From positions 1 to 8,025 of the forward strand of contig JAOZQX010000004.1 of assembly GCA_029931995.1 (NCBI GenBank): DNA of 8,025 bases. Direction: 5' to 3'. The number at the start of each line of letters is the position of its first letter. The stretch's first letter is position 1. The notes below the pieces were generated by a model. It worked only from the letters and a program-made list of their open reading frames with translations, was not told the origin of the DNA and made no database searches. This document shows, piece after piece, positions 1-6,216 of the stretch. This stretch comes from Bacteroidales bacterium (lineage in GTDB: Bacteria; Bacteroidota; Bacteroidia; Bacteroidales; GCA-2711565). Both the position numbers and the translations under genes were made by a program.

Positions 1-85
1 AAGAAACATCCATTATATTAAAAGCGGACGCTTGATTTAATTTTCAGGCTGTTCTTAATTTTCTTATAAGCAAAGCAAAATACAA

Positions 86-1744
86 CTATTCTTTTCTTAT
101 TTGCTTGAGGTGTTCATCGACACCTGTCATTTGCCAATGACCAAGTGAAATGGGAATATCACCCATGGTATTTAGTTGATCTAAAAAATCTTTTATTCGA
201 AAGCTTTCGTTTTTCGATTCTTTTATTCGGGCATAATCGGCCAAAGCATTTTCGACCAAATATTTACCGGTAATATAACTGGTACCGTATCCGGGTTGAC
301 GCAAATACAAATGTTGTTCGAAGATGCGTAATTCTTTTTCTGTTTTCATCCATCCGCGAGGGGTGTATTCTGCATGAATGCCTCCGGCTTCTTCCATCGT
401 CATTTCATTGGCATGGGCATAAAGAGAGCCTAATCCTCGTGCAGCACGTTGGGCAATCAAAATATAAACGATTTCTCTAACCCTGAGATTGTCGTCATAC
501 AAGCCTGCCTGCATATACATTTCTTCTACTCCTGTTGCAATGCCTTCATCGCGGGAGTCGAAAATATTGTATAACAATGGCGCACGACGAATTTCACTTT
601 CGTGAGGATACCTCTCCAATCGCTCCAATTCTATCCAATGATAAAAATGCGAATAGAGGGGTCTTGGATCGTAATGAGCTGTAATCCAAAAAAAATTACG
701 TTTTTCTTTTGGAGTGAATGTTCCCAAATGTTCATATAATATCGATTCATAATAATCTTCTACCGTTACCATTTCATTCTTTTCCAAGAATGCCAATATA
801 CTTTGAGCCGATTTTTCTGCCAGTACTTGGTATGCTTCCGGAGAGTCTGCATCTACAAGTTTCGGTAAATTTCTATTTCTGTGTTCTTCTAATTTTAATG
901 AAGACCATGCACGAGCCAATTCACGTTTCAGTAGCATAACCTCATCTTCCCAGGTTAAAGGAACGAGATGCACATTTTGTAGGTACCAAGTATAGTTTTC
1001 TTTTCCAATGCCCGAAGATCCTGTTTTTGATCTTGCTTCTGACTCCAGCCAGGTAGCAAACTCATCGGTCGAAGCAATAGCAAGTTGGATTGTTGACACC
1101 AATTCAGTATCGTTCATAACGTTTGGTAGTTCAAATATTTTTTTGAGGTTCTCACTTTGCAAACGAATATCGCGGATGCCTGCCACCCACAAATCTTTGG
1201 CATTTCCGGTTAAATTCAGCATGGCTTGAGCATTCAAGGCAGGAATTACCCTAAGATCTTTCAATAGTTTTTCTTTTTCTGTAGGATTCAAAGGAAAAGA
1301 ATACTGCCAAATTTCTGTAGTGCCGTGGTGGGTAGGGCCTTCATGAGCGGGGACATCACTTCTGGCCGTCCAAAGCGATTTATAAAAGGCCGGATCTCGC
1401 ACCCACGGTTTCAGAACCCGCTGATTAAAATCATATCCATTCATTTCGGCCCAAATAATATACCAATCAATTTGCTGTTCAACAGGCCAATTTATAGTAT
1501 CAAAAGCATTGAGTTTTGATTGCAAATTCTTAAACTCAGGCCAACGTTTTTTAAAAGTTTCAGCACTATAGTCGGGTGCTCCATCCAATAAAGGAGGTTC
1601 TTCAAAAGCACGCCATTCTTTATATAAGACCACCAAGTCTTCATAATTTTTAGACGTGGAATTTTGTGCCGGCTCCTTAATAGAATCACAACTTAGGAAT
1701 AAGAAAAAAACAGAAATCGAAATTATAATTGAGGAGTATCTCAT
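86..1744 (-). CDS. DUF885-family lipoprotein (putative metallopeptidase-like, degenerate metal site)
   Basis: This encodes an exported lipoprotein of about 552 residues that resembles the DUF885 family, whose members are often annotated as zinc-dependent peptidases or hydrolases. Seen in sequence: an N-terminal hydrophobic stretch ends in FLFLSCDS, so Cys19 is the likely lipidation site. The family-like stretch [11 protein letters not shown] lies near residues 245-255, [12 protein letters not shown] near 399-410 matches the family's EGWAxYxE region, and [12 protein letters not shown] near 483-494 matches the C-terminal motif. The canonical HExxPGHH zinc motif is not visible; the equivalent region reads HFYHWIELE (366-374) and keeps only some His residues. 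Start choice: the open frame reaches a TTG at 1762, but the ATG at 1744 puts a Lys/Arg-containing start directly before the signal peptide and is preferred. Family assignment is by eye. Activity is uncertain because of the altered metal site. It appears to be transcribed alone. Confidence 0.75.
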   Translation of the reverse strand: MRYSSIIISISVFFLFLSCDSIKEPAQNSTSKNYEDLVVLYKEWRAFEEPPLLDGAPDYSAETFKKRWPEFKNLQSKLNAFDTINWPVEQQIDWYIIWAEMNGYDFNQRVLKPWVRDPAFYKSLWTARSDVPAHEGPTHHGTTEIWQYSFPLNPTEKEKLLKDLRVIPALNAQAMLNLTGNAKDLWVAGIRDIRLQSENLKKIFELPNVMNDTELVSTIQLAIASTDEFATWLESEARSKTGSSGIGKENYTWYLQNVHLVPLTWEDEVMLLKRELARAWSSLKLEEHRNRNLPKLVDADSPEAYQVLAEKSAQSILAFLEKNEMVTVEDYYESILYEHLGTFTPKEKRNFFWITAHYDPRPLYSHFYHWIELERLERYPHESEIRRAPLLYNIFDSRDEGIATGVEEMYMQAGLYDDNLRVREIVYILIAQRAARGLGSLYAHANEMTMEEAGGIHAEYTPRGWMKTEKELRIFEQHLYLRQPGYGTSYITGKYLVENALADYARIKESKNESFRIKDFLDQLNTMGDIPISLGHWQMTGVDEHLKQIRKE

Positions 1745-1798
1745 AGCTATAAATTTTTGCAATCTAAAATTAAGAAAACTTATTGAAACCGTAAAAAT

Positions 1799-1830
1799 AC
1801 GCTAATCGGAACTTGCTATGTTTTTAGCGT
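1799..1830 (-). terminator. Possible weak terminator downstream of fic
   Basis: ACGCTAA (1799-1805) and TTAGCGT (1824-1830) form a perfect 7-bp inverted repeat with an 18-nt loop. On the minus strand it follows the fic stop and is followed by ATTTTTA. The stem is short and A/T-rich and the loop is long, so termination is only possible. The same structure overlaps the repeat at 1814-1837 and could instead be part of that element. Confidence 0.3.
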
Positions 1831-1837
1831 GTTAGCC
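1814..1837. repeat. Gene-flanking repeat, copy 1 (TGCTATGTTTT...GTTAGCC)
   Basis: On the plus strand this begins TGCTATGTTTT and ends GTTAGCC. The first 11 bases are identical to 3100-3110, and the rest aligns with short gaps to 3111-3125. The terminal GTTAGCC (1831-1837) recurs at 3186-3192 and inverted at 4189-4195. On the minus strand, GGCTAAC lies 7 bases after the fic stop codon. The copies lie at the 3' side of the two accessory genes, which suggests a repeated boundary element. Confidence 0.5.
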
Positions 1838-1843
1838 AAACAC

Positions 1844-2917
1844 TTATCCTTTCAATGTTAATATTTCTATTAATTTTACATTTATAAAATAATTTCCTGT
1901 CCCAAGTTTTTGCTTTTTCAAAAGTCCATCATTTGATAACCGATTTAAATATTTTGAGGCCGTAATTCTCGAAACTCCTAAATCATTTTCAATAAACTCA
2001 ATTTTTGTGTATGGATGTTTGAATAGATTATTCAATAAGTCCTGGCTGTAAAATTTATAATTATCTCTTAATAAATTTTTGTACTCGAAAATTAATTCTT
2101 TAATTTTTTCAATTAATACAATCGTTTCTTTTGCTATTTGTTCTACTCCACCTAACAAATAAAGAATCCAATTTTCCCAATCATCAGTTTTTCTAACTTC
2201 TTGCAAGAGGCTGTAATATTTACTCTTGTTTTCTATGATATATCTACTTAAATATAAAATTGGCAAATCCAATAATTCATTCATCACTAAATACAGCACA
2301 TTAATTATTCGTCCGGTTCTTCCATTTCCGTCATAAAATGGGTGGATGCTTTCAAATTGATAATGTATGATTGCCATCTTTACTAAGGGGTCAAAATCAG
2401 ATATGGTTTCATCATTAATAAACTGCTCAAGATTTTTCATTAGGTTTTGAATTGTCTGATAATCTTGTGGAGGTGTATAAACTGTCTTTCCTGTTCTTGC
2501 ATTTTTTAGTGCAGTTCCAGGAACTTTTCTAAATCCTGCATTGTTTTTTTCAAGTACCGATTGAATTTCAATGATATCATTGTTTGTGAGGATTTTATTT
2601 TTAGAAATTAATTTAAATCCTGTTTTTAGTGCTGCAATATAGTTTTGAACTTCTTTGGCATTTAAGGATTTAAACCCTTCAAGTTTTAATTCTGCTTTAT
2701 AAATATCATCGTGGGTTGTGATGATATTTTCAATTGCAGAACTGTCTTTTGCTTCTTGAAGTCCCAATGTGTTGATTAGAATATTTTCATTTGGAATACT
2801 TGATACAACCCCTTTTAGTTCTGCTAATGCCCGATGAGCTGAGGCCAACTTTTTTAGTATTTTCCGACTTTCAATGTCTTTGTTAAGTGGTAATTTTTTT
2901 AGTTCTTCTGATTTCAT
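1844..2917 (-). CDS. Fic family protein (AMP-transferase) with N-terminal inhibitory helix and C-terminal winged helix
   Basis: Fic enzymes transfer a nucleotide monophosphate, usually AMP, from ATP to a hydroxyl side chain of a target protein. Numbered from the ATG at 2917, the protein has 357 residues. Seen in sequence: the complete Fic core HPFYDGNGRTGR lies at 192-203 with catalytic His192; AGFRKVPG (127-134) and the YTPP flap (147-150) precede it. SSAIEN at 59-64 fits the inhibitory pattern (S/T)xxxE(G/N), placing it in the class with the regulatory helix N-terminal in the same chain. Residues about 305-339 (IEFIENDLGVSRITASKYLNRL region) form a helix-turn-helix-like C-terminus. This order and length match stand-alone Fic proteins of the Shewanella SoFic type. 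The frame also allows a TTG at 2935, but the ATG fits better. Target unknown; no separate antitoxin gene is adjacent. Three TGTAAAGA octamers at its promoter hint at self-regulation through the C-terminal domain (inference). Confidence 0.93.
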   Translation of the reverse strand: MKSEELKKLPLNKDIESRKILKKLASAHRALAELKGVVSSIPNENILINTLGLQEAKDSSAIENIITTHDDIYKAELKLEGFKSLNAKEVQNYIAALKTGFKLISKNKILTNNDIIEIQSVLEKNNAGFRKVPGTALKNARTGKTVYTPPQDYQTIQNLMKNLEQFINDETISDFDPLVKMAIIHYQFESIHPFYDGNGRTGRIINVLYLVMNELLDLPILYLSRYIIENKSKYYSLLQEVRKTDDWENWILYLLGGVEQIAKETIVLIEKIKELIFEYKNLLRDNYKFYSQDLLNNLFKHPYTKIEFIENDLGVSRITASKYLNRLSNDGLLKKQKLGTGNYFINVKLIEILTLKG

Positions 2918-2919
2918 TA

Positions 2920-2987
2920 TGTAAAGATATTTCAATTTTCTTTACAAAGATACATTATTATGATAAAATAATCCAGTTTTCTTTACA
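2920..2987 (-). promoter_or_regulatory. Operator-like array of three TGTAAAGA octamers upstream of fic
   Basis: TGTAAAGA lies on the plus strand at 2920-2927. Its exact complement TCTTTACA lies at 2939-2946, making a perfect 8-bp inverted repeat with an 11-bp spacer. A further TCTTTACA lies at 2980-2987, exactly 41 bp from the second, about four helical turns. The two minus-strand copies share the longer form TGTAAAGAAAAYTG. The array overlaps the predicted -7 box and the short leader before the ATG at 2917, as expected of a repressor site. The binding protein is not known; the Fic protein's own winged helix is the simplest candidate. Confidence 0.5.
2945..2952 (-). promoter_or_regulatory. 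Bacteroidota-type -7 promoter box for fic (TATCTTTG)
   Basis: On the minus strand this reads TATCTTTG, a full match to the Bacteroidota sigma-factor -7 consensus TAnnTTTG. It lies 27 bases before the ATG at 2917, leaving a leader of roughly 20 bases. No clear TTTG element is seen at the -33 position, so the promoter may be weak or need activation. Confidence 0.5.
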
Positions 2988-3080
2988 TACTATTTCAAGT
3001 CGGATAATTATTTAAAGCTTCTTTATCATATAACTTTCTTGTCTAACAGTATTTTGACTTACGTTTTTATTGTTACGAAC

Positions 3081-3095
3081 CCTGCCTTCGGCAGG
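3081..3095. repeat. Short G/C-rich hairpin (CCTGCC TTC GGCAGG)
   Basis: A perfect 6-bp inverted repeat with a 3-nt loop, followed by an extra CAGG. It is strikingly G/C-rich within A/T-rich intergenic DNA. There is no T-tract on either side, so it does not look like an intrinsic terminator. It resembles the short intergenic hairpins commonly dispersed in Bacteroidota genomes. Confidence 0.5.
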
Positions 3096-3099
3096 CAGG

Positions 3100-3125
3100 T
3101 GCTATGTTTTATGAGCCGTTGTCAG
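3100..3125. repeat. Gene-flanking repeat, copy 2 (TGCTATGTTTTATGAGC...)
   Basis: This starts with the same TGCTATGTTTT as copy 1 at 1814-1824. The following bases ATGAGCCGTTGTCAG align with TAGCGTGTTAGCC of copy 1 if small gaps are allowed. Both copies have the same orientation and lie downstream of a minus-strand accessory gene, so each seems associated with the gene to its right. This copy lies inside the larger attC-like inverted repeat. Confidence 0.45.
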
Positions 3126-3186
3126 TACAATCCGCAGTGCAAAGCATTATATGAAAGAATTGTTTGGATTTTAGCTCAGTTCTTTG

Positions 3187-4165
3187 TTAGCCCTCGTTTT
3201 TCTTTTTCAATTCGTTTATTATTTCTCTTCCTAAACTTCTTGTATTCTTATTTCTTCCTGTTGTGAGTTTCAGTTCAATATTGAGACTGTACTCTTTTAT
3301 TATTTCTCGCAAAATCGGTTTAACGTCCATCTCAAGTAAGTCGCCATCTTTATCAAAAAGACGAATCATTTTATTTGAATATCTCTTAATGTAATAGTTC
3401 TTCTCTTTCAAACAGTAAAATGCAGCATCGACTTCTTCAAAACCTTTGTAACTATGGTTCTTTTTCCCTTTCGTTCTCTTCATAAATTCATTCGCAATGT
3501 AGTCAATGAATGATTTTAGGATAAACTTTGTGTTTGGGTCTATTGGTTCTATCTCTGCCTTTTGGTCTGAAATGATTAATTGTCTCAACGTTGACTCAAT
3601 AGATTTTTCGGGAGTTGAATGATTTACCCACTTCAGCCAAATTGTATTTGGATTATTGTTTTTTCCATCTTTGTAAGTACTTTCAAAAACACTTTCATCT
3701 GGAGTTATCAGAATCGAGTAAACAGGCTTACCTTCTTCATATTCTTCTGATTGAGTAAAATAGTCAAACTGCTTTTCTAATTGACCTTTTTGAATCGCAC
3801 TTTTCTTAATCTTGTTTTCAATTATCAAGTATGCAATTTCTTTTTCTCCTATTTTCTTCTGAATACGCAAAAGTATATCAGGAATTTGATGGCTTCCATC
3901 TTCTGCTTTTATTGAATATTCAGGTTCACAATAAACAACATAACTTTCAGAAAAATTTAAGATTCTCTCACGCAATGTTTTTCCTTTAATTTCAAGTAAT
4001 ACTGTCAATGAATCTTTCTTCAATGATTCATCAATTAGATTGACAAATAATAGAAAAAAGGAATTGTTCAATTCATTCGCACTATCAAGCAGATAATTTA
4101 TAAATGAAGTGATATTTGTTTCTGATATTCTTCCATTCCCTTCTGATAATGCTTTAAATATTCAT
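3187..4165 (-). CDS. PD-(D/E)XK nuclease-like protein with a disrupted or non-standard start
   Basis: This is a nuclease-fold protein of the PD-(D/E)XK superfamily; its substrate is unknown. Numbered from the TTG at 4071, the catalytic signature is PD (64-65), then IIENK (83-87), followed by QLEKQFDYF (97-105), giving the expected D...ExK core plus a helix with Gln. The charged C-terminal half has no motif I recognise. The TTG gives 294 residues but is probably not the true start. The frame stays open upstream to a TGA at 4164-4162, and these 33 codons read like the family's N-terminus, including KALSEGNGRISETNISTF and INYLLD. No ATG or GTG lies in that extension. An ATG at 4165-4163 is exactly one base out of frame and meets TAA after three codons. 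Either the gene has a small 5' indel and is a pseudogene, initiation is non-canonical, or the base sequence has an error. The stop lies inside GGCTAAC. The neighbouring fic gene and flanking repeats suggest an accessory, defence-type locus. Confidence 0.7.
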
Positions 4166-4185
4166 TTTACGATGTTGTTTTTAAT

Positions 4186-4195
4186 GAGGGCTAAC
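4186..4195. repeat. Right copy of a 10-bp inverted repeat bordering the nuclease gene
   Basis: GAGGGCTAAC here is the exact reverse complement of GTTAGCCCTC at 3186-3195. The left copy contains the nuclease stop codon, and the right copy lies about 20 bases before the candidate ATG at 4165. The pair therefore encloses the gene almost exactly, about 1 kb apart. This could mark the ends of an inserted unit, or be two cassette recombination cores. Confidence 0.5.
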
Positions 4196-4431
4196 TAGTA
4201 TATAAAGCGCAAGTTTAATTGTTTTATATATTTTCTCAATATTATATTCATCAACATTTGTTGTTAAAGTTTGGGGGAGCACGTATAGTTTGTAATAGAG
4301 CAAATACCAATTACATAGTCAAATATCCGCAAAATATCTATAAAATCAAAATGCTGGTCGTTTTAGTTTCTCAGCGTCAGCCAGTTTAATTTGCTTTTAC
4401 TATTTTAGTCCTGAACTAATTTTTATAACCC
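4196..4431. other. Non-coding A/T-rich intergenic region between divergent genes
   Basis: No convincing gene is seen between the nuclease gene on the minus strand and the MBL-fold gene on the plus strand. The region holds a perfect A/T-only 8-bp inverted repeat, TATATAAA (4199-4206) with TTTATATA (4223-4230), which is weak evidence in such A/T-rich DNA. It should contain the promoters of both flanking genes. The nearest match to TAnnTTTG for the plus-strand gene is TATTTTAG or TAATTTTT, one mismatch each, without a well-spaced TTTG. Confidence 0.5.
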
Positions 4432-5379
4432 ATGAAAAAAACAATCTTATTTTTATTCTTAAGCCTATTTTTATTTTCCTGTGATAACGGAAAAAAAGCA
4501 GAACGTGCCACTTTTCTAAAAGAGCATACCGGAATTTCGGAACTAAACTATGTACAAGTTTCCAAATCGGTAGTTATGGTGCACAACGAAAAAGAACAAG
4601 GCTCCAATATGATTTGTATCGCATTGGATGACGGACTCGTATTTTTCGATTGTAGTTTTTTTACCGAGATCGGGCAGGAGTTTCGTCGTGCAATGGAGAA
4701 AAAATACAAACGCAAAGCCATTGCATTGGTACAAAGCCATTTTCATGTCGATCACTTCTTTGGCATGGCAGCCTTTGAAGACCTACCTTATATTTCCTCG
4801 TTAAAAGCAAAACGTATGTGTGAGGGTCAACTCGCCATCGATTTCGCAAAATACAAAGAAGGCTATATGAGAGTGTTTCCTAATTTTGACAAAGCTCTTG
4901 AGTCGGCAAAATTCAGAGCGCCTACGGTTTGGTTCGAAGGTGAGTATATGTTAGGTTCAGGCGATAGCAAACTTATTCTCCGCGATGCAGGAGGTCATTC
5001 CAAATGTTCGATTTATGCCTATTTCGAAAAAGAAAAAGTGATTTTGGTGGGAGACGATGTTCAGGTGAATTATTACCCCTATTACGGCGATCCAACTGGG
5101 AACTTAAATGACTGGGTAAGCATTTTGAAAAGTTGGGAAGAAATGGAAATTGATCATGTGTGTGCCGGTCATGGCCCGGCCACCGACAAAGCCTATATAA
5201 CTACAACCCGTGTTTTTTTCGAAAACCTGGTAGCAAAACTTCAAGAACTTAAAGATCGCGATGCCGGTATCGAAGAAGTATTGGCTGAGGTAAATGCCCT
5301 CGAGCAGTATTGGCCCGACACACAGGAAAAACCCGGCTGGTACGATTATTCTATTAAAGTGGTGTACAGTAAAATTTAA
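4432..5379 (+). CDS. Metallo-beta-lactamase-fold metallo-hydrolase, lipoprotein
   Basis: A secreted, lipid-anchored hydrolase of 315 residues. Seen in sequence: MKKTILFLFLSLFLFSCDN is a standard lipoprotein signal, with Cys17 as the lipidation site. The metal-binding set is complete: HFHVDH at 103-108 (HxHxDH), His189 in AGGHS, Asp208/209 in VGDD, and His247 in CAGHGP. This is a full two-metal site of the MBL superfamily. An Asp rather than Cys in the VGDD motif argues against a classic subclass B1 enzyme and for a general MBL-fold hydrolase. A beta-lactamase role cannot be claimed from sequence alone. ATG 4432 directly precedes the signal peptide, and the leader upstream has no clear Shine-Dalgarno. 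The gene converges on the acyltransferase gene with only 3 bases between the stop codons, so any shared terminator must lie inside coding sequence. The substrate is unknown. Confidence 0.9.
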   Translation: MKKTILFLFLSLFLFSCDNGKKAERATFLKEHTGISELNYVQVSKSVVMVHNEKEQGSNMICIALDDGLVFFDCSFFTEIGQEFRRAMEKKYKRKAIALVQSHFHVDHFFGMAAFEDLPYISSLKAKRMCEGQLAIDFAKYKEGYMRVFPNFDKALESAKFRAPTVWFEGEYMLGSGDSKLILRDAGGHSKCSIYAYFEKEKVILVGDDVQVNYYPYYGDPTGNLNDWVSILKSWEEMEIDHVCAGHGPATDKAYITTTRVFFENLVAKLQELKDRDAGIEEVLAEVNALEQYWPDTQEKPGWYDYSIKVVYSKI

Positions 5380-5382
5380 AAA

Positions 5383-6000
5383 CTATTTCCGACAACAATA
5401 TTGATTTTCTAGCTCTCGTGTTGCTTTTTTTGGCTTCACGGGAGTTTTTATTTTAGGCGAAAGACTAAATTGTTCGGGATATTTTGGGTTTACATCTTTG
5501 TAAAAATTCTCAATAAATTTCAGGTCTTTTTCGTAATCATCGCCGGGGGTAATCATGGGTCCGTATCCACCTTCTTTCTTTTTATAATCGATGTACCCAA
5601 GGGCAATGGGCACTTTCGCTTTCTTGGCGATATAATAAAATCCTTTTTTCCACTGGCTGCTTAATCTGCGGGTTCCCTCGGGGGTAACGGCAATAAGAAA
5701 ACGATCATTATCTTCAAACATTTTTGCAATCTGGGCTACCATGTTCGATTTTTCTTTACGATTGACAGGAATCCCTCCAAAGGATTTTAAAATGTTTCGG
5801 AACGGAAAAATAAACGCTTCTTGTTTGATCAGGAATTTTATTTTTAAGCCCGAGGAGTAATAAGCTAAGCGGCCGATGAAAAAATCAAAGTTACTGGTAT
5901 GCGGGGCAACCATTATCACACATTTTTTAAGTTCGGAAGGTAGTCTGCTTTTTACTTTCCAACCCATGATCCAAAGTAAAAACCGTGCAAATAATTTCAT
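5383..6000 (-). CDS. 1-acyl-sn-glycerol-3-phosphate acyltransferase family protein (PlsC-like)
   Basis: A compact membrane-associated acyltransferase of 205 residues that would transfer a fatty acyl chain to a lysophospholipid or related acceptor. Seen in sequence: the catalytic HX4D motif is HTSNFD (His34, Asp39); GGIPVNR (75-81) matches the second substrate-binding block; PEGTRR (107-112) is the conserved EGTR block; VPIALGYIDY (130-139) fits the fourth block. The N-terminal segment LFARFLLWIMGW is hydrophobic and probably associates with the membrane. The length is typical of the short Bacteroidota members of this family. The C-terminus is Lys-rich and ends in QYCCRK. The exact acceptor (phosphatidic acid synthesis, ornithine or glycine lipids, or lipid remodelling) cannot be told. 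The start is ATG at 6000. A Bacteroidota -7 box lies 22 bases upstream, so it is probably transcribed alone. Confidence 0.88.
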   Translation of the reverse strand: MKLFARFLLWIMGWKVKSRLPSELKKCVIMVAPHTSNFDFFIGRLAYYSSGLKIKFLIKQEAFIFPFRNILKSFGGIPVNRKEKSNMVAQIAKMFEDNDRFLIAVTPEGTRRLSSQWKKGFYYIAKKAKVPIALGYIDYKKKEGGYGPMITPGDDYEKDLKFIENFYKDVNPKYPEQFSLSPKIKTPVKPKKATRELENQYCCRK

Positions 6001-6022
6001 CGTTCTGTTTTTGTGTTTGCCA

Positions 6023-6030
6023 CAAAACTA
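6023..6030 (-). promoter_or_regulatory. Bacteroidota -7 promoter box for the acyltransferase gene (TAGTTTTG)
   Basis: On the minus strand this reads TAGTTTTG, a full match to TAnnTTTG, 22 bases before the ATG at 6000. No TTTG is present 17-21 bases further upstream, so the -33 element is poor. Confidence 0.45.
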
Positions 6031-6116
6031 AAGAAACTTAATGTATAAAGGAATCTAAATTAAACTTTAGGACTTGATTTTTGTCCGTATTTTATATGTC
6101 GGGTGTTGTTTTATTC

Positions 6117-6142
6117 GTTCATCCCGACTTGTCGGGACGAAC
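6117..6142. repeat. REP-like intergenic palindrome (TCCCGAC TT GTCGGGA)
   Basis: TCCCGAC (6122-6128) and GTCGGGA (6131-6137) form a perfect 7-bp stem with a 2-nt centre. GTTC (6117-6120) and GAAC (6139-6142) extend it after one A/C mismatch, for 11 paired bases per arm. A further GTCGGG arm lies at 6098-6103. It sits 75 bases past the dnaX stop and has no T-tract, so it resembles a dispersed REP-like element more than an intrinsic terminator, though it may still protect or end the dnaX transcript. Confidence 0.6.
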
Positions 6143-6216
6143 CAAAAGAAAAGACCCATTTGACAAGAAATATTTAAATCGAAAATTGAACATCGACAAT
6201 CTTATATCGTTAAATT

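Larger units (their letters stand above)
3041..3192 (-). repeat. attC-like nested inverted repeat at the 3' end of the nuclease gene
   Basis: Read on the minus strand, GGCTAAC (3192-3186) contains the nuclease stop codon. It is followed by nested short inverted repeats: TGAGC (3174-3178) pairs with GCTCA (3112-3116), and AATCC (3166-3170) with GGATT (3129-3133). The stretch ends in GTTAGAC (3047-3041). The end heptamers are complementary at six of seven positions. GTTAGAC fits the integron core GTTRRRY exactly; GGCTAAC fits the partner core RYYYAAC except at position 2. Two paired boxes separated by unpaired spacers, with the stop codon in the outer box, is the layout of an integron attC site. 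At 152 bp it is long for attC, and no integrase is present, so this is an interpretation. Confidence 0.35.

Noticed and set aside
22..33. AAGCGGACGCTT palindrome downstream of the DUF885 gene as a terminator
   Set aside because: It has only a 4-5 bp stem with a very short loop and about four T residues after it on the minus strand; too weak to call.
1745..1762. TTG at 1762 as the start of the DUF885 lipoprotein
   Set aside because: The ATG at 1744 gives a normal lipoprotein signal; the extra six residues add nothing recognisable.
2918..2935. TTG at 2935 as the start of the fic gene
   Set aside because: The ATG at 2917 is a standard start, fits the leader length from the -7 box, and the TTG lies inside the octamer array.
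3039..3266. Plus-strand open frame of 75 codons over the repeat region and the 3' end of the nuclease gene
   Set aside because: It overlaps the structured repeats and the antisense of a better-supported gene, and its Phe/Leu-rich product looks like translated A/T-rich antisense sequence.
4199..4230. TATATAAA/TTTATATA inverted repeat as a terminator or operator
   Set aside because: It is made only of A and T in a very A/T-rich region, so an 8-bp match is weak evidence.
4432..5379. Calling the MBL-fold lipoprotein a true beta-lactamase
   Set aside because: The metal ligands fit the general superfamily, with Asp in the VGDD motif; no substrate-specific feature supports beta-lactam hydrolysis.
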